This document shows, one piece after another, positions 46,364 to 49,322 of a DNA stretch of 49,322 nucleotides (positions within the stretch are counted from its first letter, which is position 1; each line of letters opens with the position of its first letter). The notes under the pieces are model-generated. The model was not told where the DNA came from, did no database searches, and worked only from the letters and a program-made list of their open reading frames with translations. This DNA is from Leptolyngbyaceae cyanobacterium MAG.088 (GTDB lineage Bacteria > Cyanobacteriota > Cyanobacteriia > Phormidesmidales > Phormidesmidaceae), in NCBI GenBank assembly GCA_019634055.1, contig JAHQVZ010000018.1, forward strand, positions 1-49,322, given 5' to 3'. The translations under genes were made by a program, and so were the position numbers.

Positions 46364-47365
46364 TTATCTGGAAGAACGTGCAGCTCTCTGGGCAAGCATG
46401 CCTGTTGCTGCGGCTTTGAAGCTATCGACCATATCTTCCCATTGATCTTCGTCTTCAACAGACAAAATAGCTAATTCAGGTACAGCATTAGGATCCTGTC
46501 CTGCTTCACTACAAAGCATAGTAGCAGCACGATATTCTTCAGAAGCCTCTTTCAATAGTCCTTGACGATGGTAAATATCCCCCCACAACTTATGGATTCT
46601 AGGAGCAACCTTATCCGCATAAGGCACTTCCCTAAGCACATCTGAAGCTTCTGGCAAACCATTAGATTCGATTAGAGACTCCACTAACTCTAAGCGAAAG
46701 CCAGGAGGGGTCTTAGGATTAAGATCAATCCCTGTTTTGAAGGACTGGACAGCATTATTGTAGTCACCCATTCCTCTTAAAACACTTCCTTTCAAGCAAT
46801 GAATGATAGCCTTGTCTGGGTCAATACGCAGCGATGAGTCCAATTCATTCAGGGCTTCCTTATACTTTTTAGTAGCAGAATAGACTTGAGCAAGCCCTTG
46901 ACGTGCCTTAGTAAATCGAGGATTTAACCGTAAGCAATTTTTAAACTGTTGAATTGCCTCAGGATATTTTTCCTGGCGAGCTAGTACACGGGCCAAACCC
47001 AGATAGGAAACATAAGACTTCGGATCAAGATTCAGAGCATCTTGAAAGTGCTTCGCTGACTGACCAATCTCTTTCTGTTTCAGGTAAATCATACCTGCTA
47101 AAATATGAGGCCCTGCCTTAGTAGGCTCTAAACGCATAGCCTGTTTCAGGTGAGTCAACGCTTCATCAAAACGCTTTGTCTTAAAGAATGCATTACCAAT
47201 ACCAATTTGAGCTGGGAAAGAATTAGGATTTTGCTTAAGAATTTCAGTAAATTCAGTAATAGCCTCCTCAAATCGCTTCTCTTTCAAAAGTGCAATGGCA
47301 ACCTGCATTTGAGGCTGCGTCTGATTAGAAACTTTTTTAATTTTTGGGGCAAAATTAGTCATCAA
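46364..47365 (-). CDS. Tetratricopeptide repeat protein
   Basis: Repeated TPR consensus: FEEAITEFTEILKQNPNSFPAQIGIGNAFFKTKRFDEALTHLKQAMRLEPTKAGPHILAGMIYLKQKEIGQSAKHFQDALNLDP and further repeats. Confidence 0.92.
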   Translation of the reverse strand: MMTNFAPKIKKVSNQTQPQMQVAIALLKEKRFEEAITEFTEILKQNPNSFPAQIGIGNAFFKTKRFDEALTHLKQAMRLEPTKAGPHILAGMIYLKQKEIGQSAKHFQDALNLDPKSYVSYLGLARVLARQEKYPEAIQQFKNCLRLNPRFTKARQGLAQVYSATKKYKEALNELDSSLRIDPDKAIIHCLKGSVLRGMGDYNNAVQSFKTGIDLNPKTPPGFRLELVESLIESNGLPEASDVLREVPYADKVAPRIHKLWGDIYHRQGLLKEASEEYRAATMLCSEAGQDPNAVPELAILSVEDEDQWEDMVDSFKAAATGMLAQRAARSSR

Positions 47366-48272
47366 TCTATCCTAAGAATTACTGAATCACAGAGCATATC
47401 AAGCTATGAATATCAGCTCATTTTGACATTGCCTGACATCGCTAAACATGAAACTTTGATGTCACTGCTAACGTCTTTACCGCACAAATCAATAAATTGT
47501 GATACGGAAAGAGCGTAAATTGTCGAAAAATCAGCCAATTGCGTCACAGCATTATACCAATGAGGCTCATCTAAAAGCCCGATAATGCATCAAACTAGTT
47601 CGGTTTTATCCCAGTAGTACTGAATGAAGTAGTATCATACACAAAGTATGGTATTTACCGGTAAAACATTAATGATGTTTGAGACTCCTGATATAGTAGG
47701 TTTGGTAGGTTAGCCATTCGTTTGAACAGGCTTCATGTGTTTCCTCTCAGGGAATTAGGGACCCTCTCTACTATTTACATCAACAGCAAAGCAATCAATT
47801 CCAGACGTAAAGAAAATACCTTATAGAAGATTTTCTAAACTGATATCGCATCATATAATTTTCGCGATCGCAGAGAACACCCACATCATTTTTAAACACA
47901 TGTTCTCTAATATTTATCGGATTCCAAAGAATTGCCCTACCTTAAAGACTTCAACCAAAGAATCTAAGACTCCAGAACTTATTACCAAACAATACTTCCA
48001 AGTATTATTTGGTTGAAGCTTAATCTATAATAAAAATATTAAAAATTCAACAAAAGTAAGATATATCGCTTAAGTTCTTACGCTAAACAACAAGCCTTTA
48101 AACATCACCTCAAGCATAAGAATCTAAAAGTTGATATCAACTTGGTTAAAGAACAATTTCTGACTATTCGAATTGTCCAAATAGTCAAAGGTGAGGTTTA
48201 AGTAGCTTAAAGAATCATCAAATTCTCCTTAGAAATCCAGAGAGAAAACCCCTGAAGCTTCTCTAGGAAACT

Positions 48273-48326
48273 TCATACCAATCCTTACTTTAATCTTTCT
48301 CAAGATTAAAGTAAGGATTGGTATGA
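48273..48326. repeat. Long perfect hairpin, 25-bp stem, 4-nt loop
   Basis: TCATACCAATCCTTACTTTAATCTT-tctc-AAGATTAAAGTAAGGATTGGTATGA (48273-48297 / 48302-48326). Confidence 0.95.
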
Positions 48327-48375
48327 GATCTAACAATAGTCTACGACTCACAGAATCTTAGTAAAACAATTCGAC

Positions 48376-49320
48376 TTATTGATCGACGTAAGATTTACTC
48401 TCGCTAGCAGAAAAGCGATACTCAGCCTCGCTTTGACTAGGAGCAGGAGACTGGGTGATTTGTGCCTGTACCACACCCTGACCATTAGGCCAGTTACCCA
48501 TAAATCGTAAATCATCATCTCCGAAAATCAATTGTTGCCCCTCAGTACTACCAGCAAAGGCATAATCAGCCAAAGCATCAACCACACGAAAGACACCATA
48601 ATAATCAAGAGCATTCACTCTTGACCCTTCGCGCCCAATACTAGCAGGAACACCATGATCAGCAATTAGACTACATTGACTAAATGACCGATCAGACTCG
48701 AGCAAAATATATTGCTTTTCAGACACATCAAATTCTTGGAACAAGTCAATCGCAATCCGGTGATCATTAACCGTATCCTCGTCATAAACCTGAACGACCA
48801 CTTTCGTCGAACTTGGTATCTGGTTCAACTGGGACAAACTTATTTCAGTAGCATACCAAGGGGCCATTATGAATATAAACGATCCATCATTTCCCCAACC
48901 GTTCTCTACCAGACCACTATAAGCAATAGAAGGCGTAGCACCTCCGCCAAAAGAATGCCCCATAAAGCCTACTTTAGAGGTATCCATCATTTGCCCATAA
49001 CTTTGAACAGCTGCGTCAAATCCACTCCTCAGAGTATTGTAGCGGCTACCCACTGTAGCCTTAGCGTCATCTTTCTGACCTGGATATGGGGAATAGACTA
49101 AAACGTATCCTTGACTGACAATATTTTCGATCAGAGCAGAATATATGTCTGGCTTAGTTGCATTAAGTGCATGAGAGAAGAAAATTGTTGGAGCGGCCTG
49201 ATTGAGTCCTTCAGGGTAAAAAACGTAAACACTCTGATTATCCCATGCAGGATGTGGCAATACTGTTTCCGCAACACTATAAGGCCCTATACTTCCATAG
49301 CCATTTTCTGGAGGGGGCAC
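48376..49320 (-). CDS. Alpha/beta hydrolase (chlorophyllase/dienelactone hydrolase-like), 5' end probably outside the window
   Basis: APTIFFSHALNATKPDIYSALIENIVSQGYVLVYSPYPGQ; nucleophile elbow VGFMGHSFGGGATPS; C-terminal ADHGVPAS. The reading frame remains open at the window edge. Confidence 0.8.
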   Translation of the reverse strand: MPPPENGYGSIGPYSVAETVLPHPAWDNQSVYVFYPEGLNQAAPTIFFSHALNATKPDIYSALIENIVSQGYVLVYSPYPGQKDDAKATVGSRYNTLRSGFDAAVQSYGQMMDTSKVGFMGHSFGGGATPSIAYSGLVENGWGNDGSFIFIMAPWYATEISLSQLNQIPSSTKVVVQVYDEDTVNDHRIAIDLFQEFDVSEKQYILLESDRSFSQCSLIADHGVPASIGREGSRVNALDYYGVFRVVDALADYAFAGSTEGQQLIFGDDDLRFMGNWPNGQGVVQAQITQSPAPSQSEAEYRFSASESKSYVDQ

Positions 49321-49322
49321 CA

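Noticed and set aside
1-49322. Transposase/IS elements, CRISPR arrays, tRNA or rRNA genes
   Set aside because: No transposase-like ORF, no regularly spaced direct repeats and no recognisable tRNA or rRNA sequence seen by eye; a tRNAscan/Infernal run would be needed to exclude small RNAs.

Overview
Cyanobacterial chromosome segment. Cyanobacterial origin is supported by about a dozen HIP1 GCGATCGC octamers, an NblS/Hik33-type kinase next to purD, and several cyanobacterial-type proteins. The first ~15 kb is mostly housekeeping: a thiolase / hydroxyacyl-CoA dehydrogenase / acyl-CoA ligase set resembling beta-oxidation, an alpha/beta-hydrolase fusion, a RodZ-type HTH protein, nblS, purD, an SLH lipoprotein and a nucleoside hydrolase. 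The rest (~15.3-49.3 kb) is accessory in character and almost entirely on the minus strand. Its core (~22-41 kb) is a PfaA-like polyketide/fatty-acid synthase split over three coupled genes. It comprises tandem PfaD-like flavin ER domains fused to KS-AT-ACP, then KR-DH, then KS-AT-DH with a divergent PPTase-like tail. Downstream lie an ACP-sulfotransferase fusion resembling the CurM/olefin-synthase termination module, a discrete alpha/beta hydrolase, and three tandem SyrB2-like Fe/2OG enzymes. Generic annotation would call these three 'phytanoyl-CoA dioxygenase', but their HxD iron-ligand motif reads HRA, HRA and HQT, the pattern of nonheme iron halogenases. Two further sulfotransferases, each beside a paralogous propeller-like protein, flank the synthase. 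My main hypothesis is a biosynthetic locus for a halogenated, sulfated long-chain lipid (chlorosulfolipid-like) or a halogenated terminal alkene. No searches were run; all family assignments come from motif reading and memory of family sequences.
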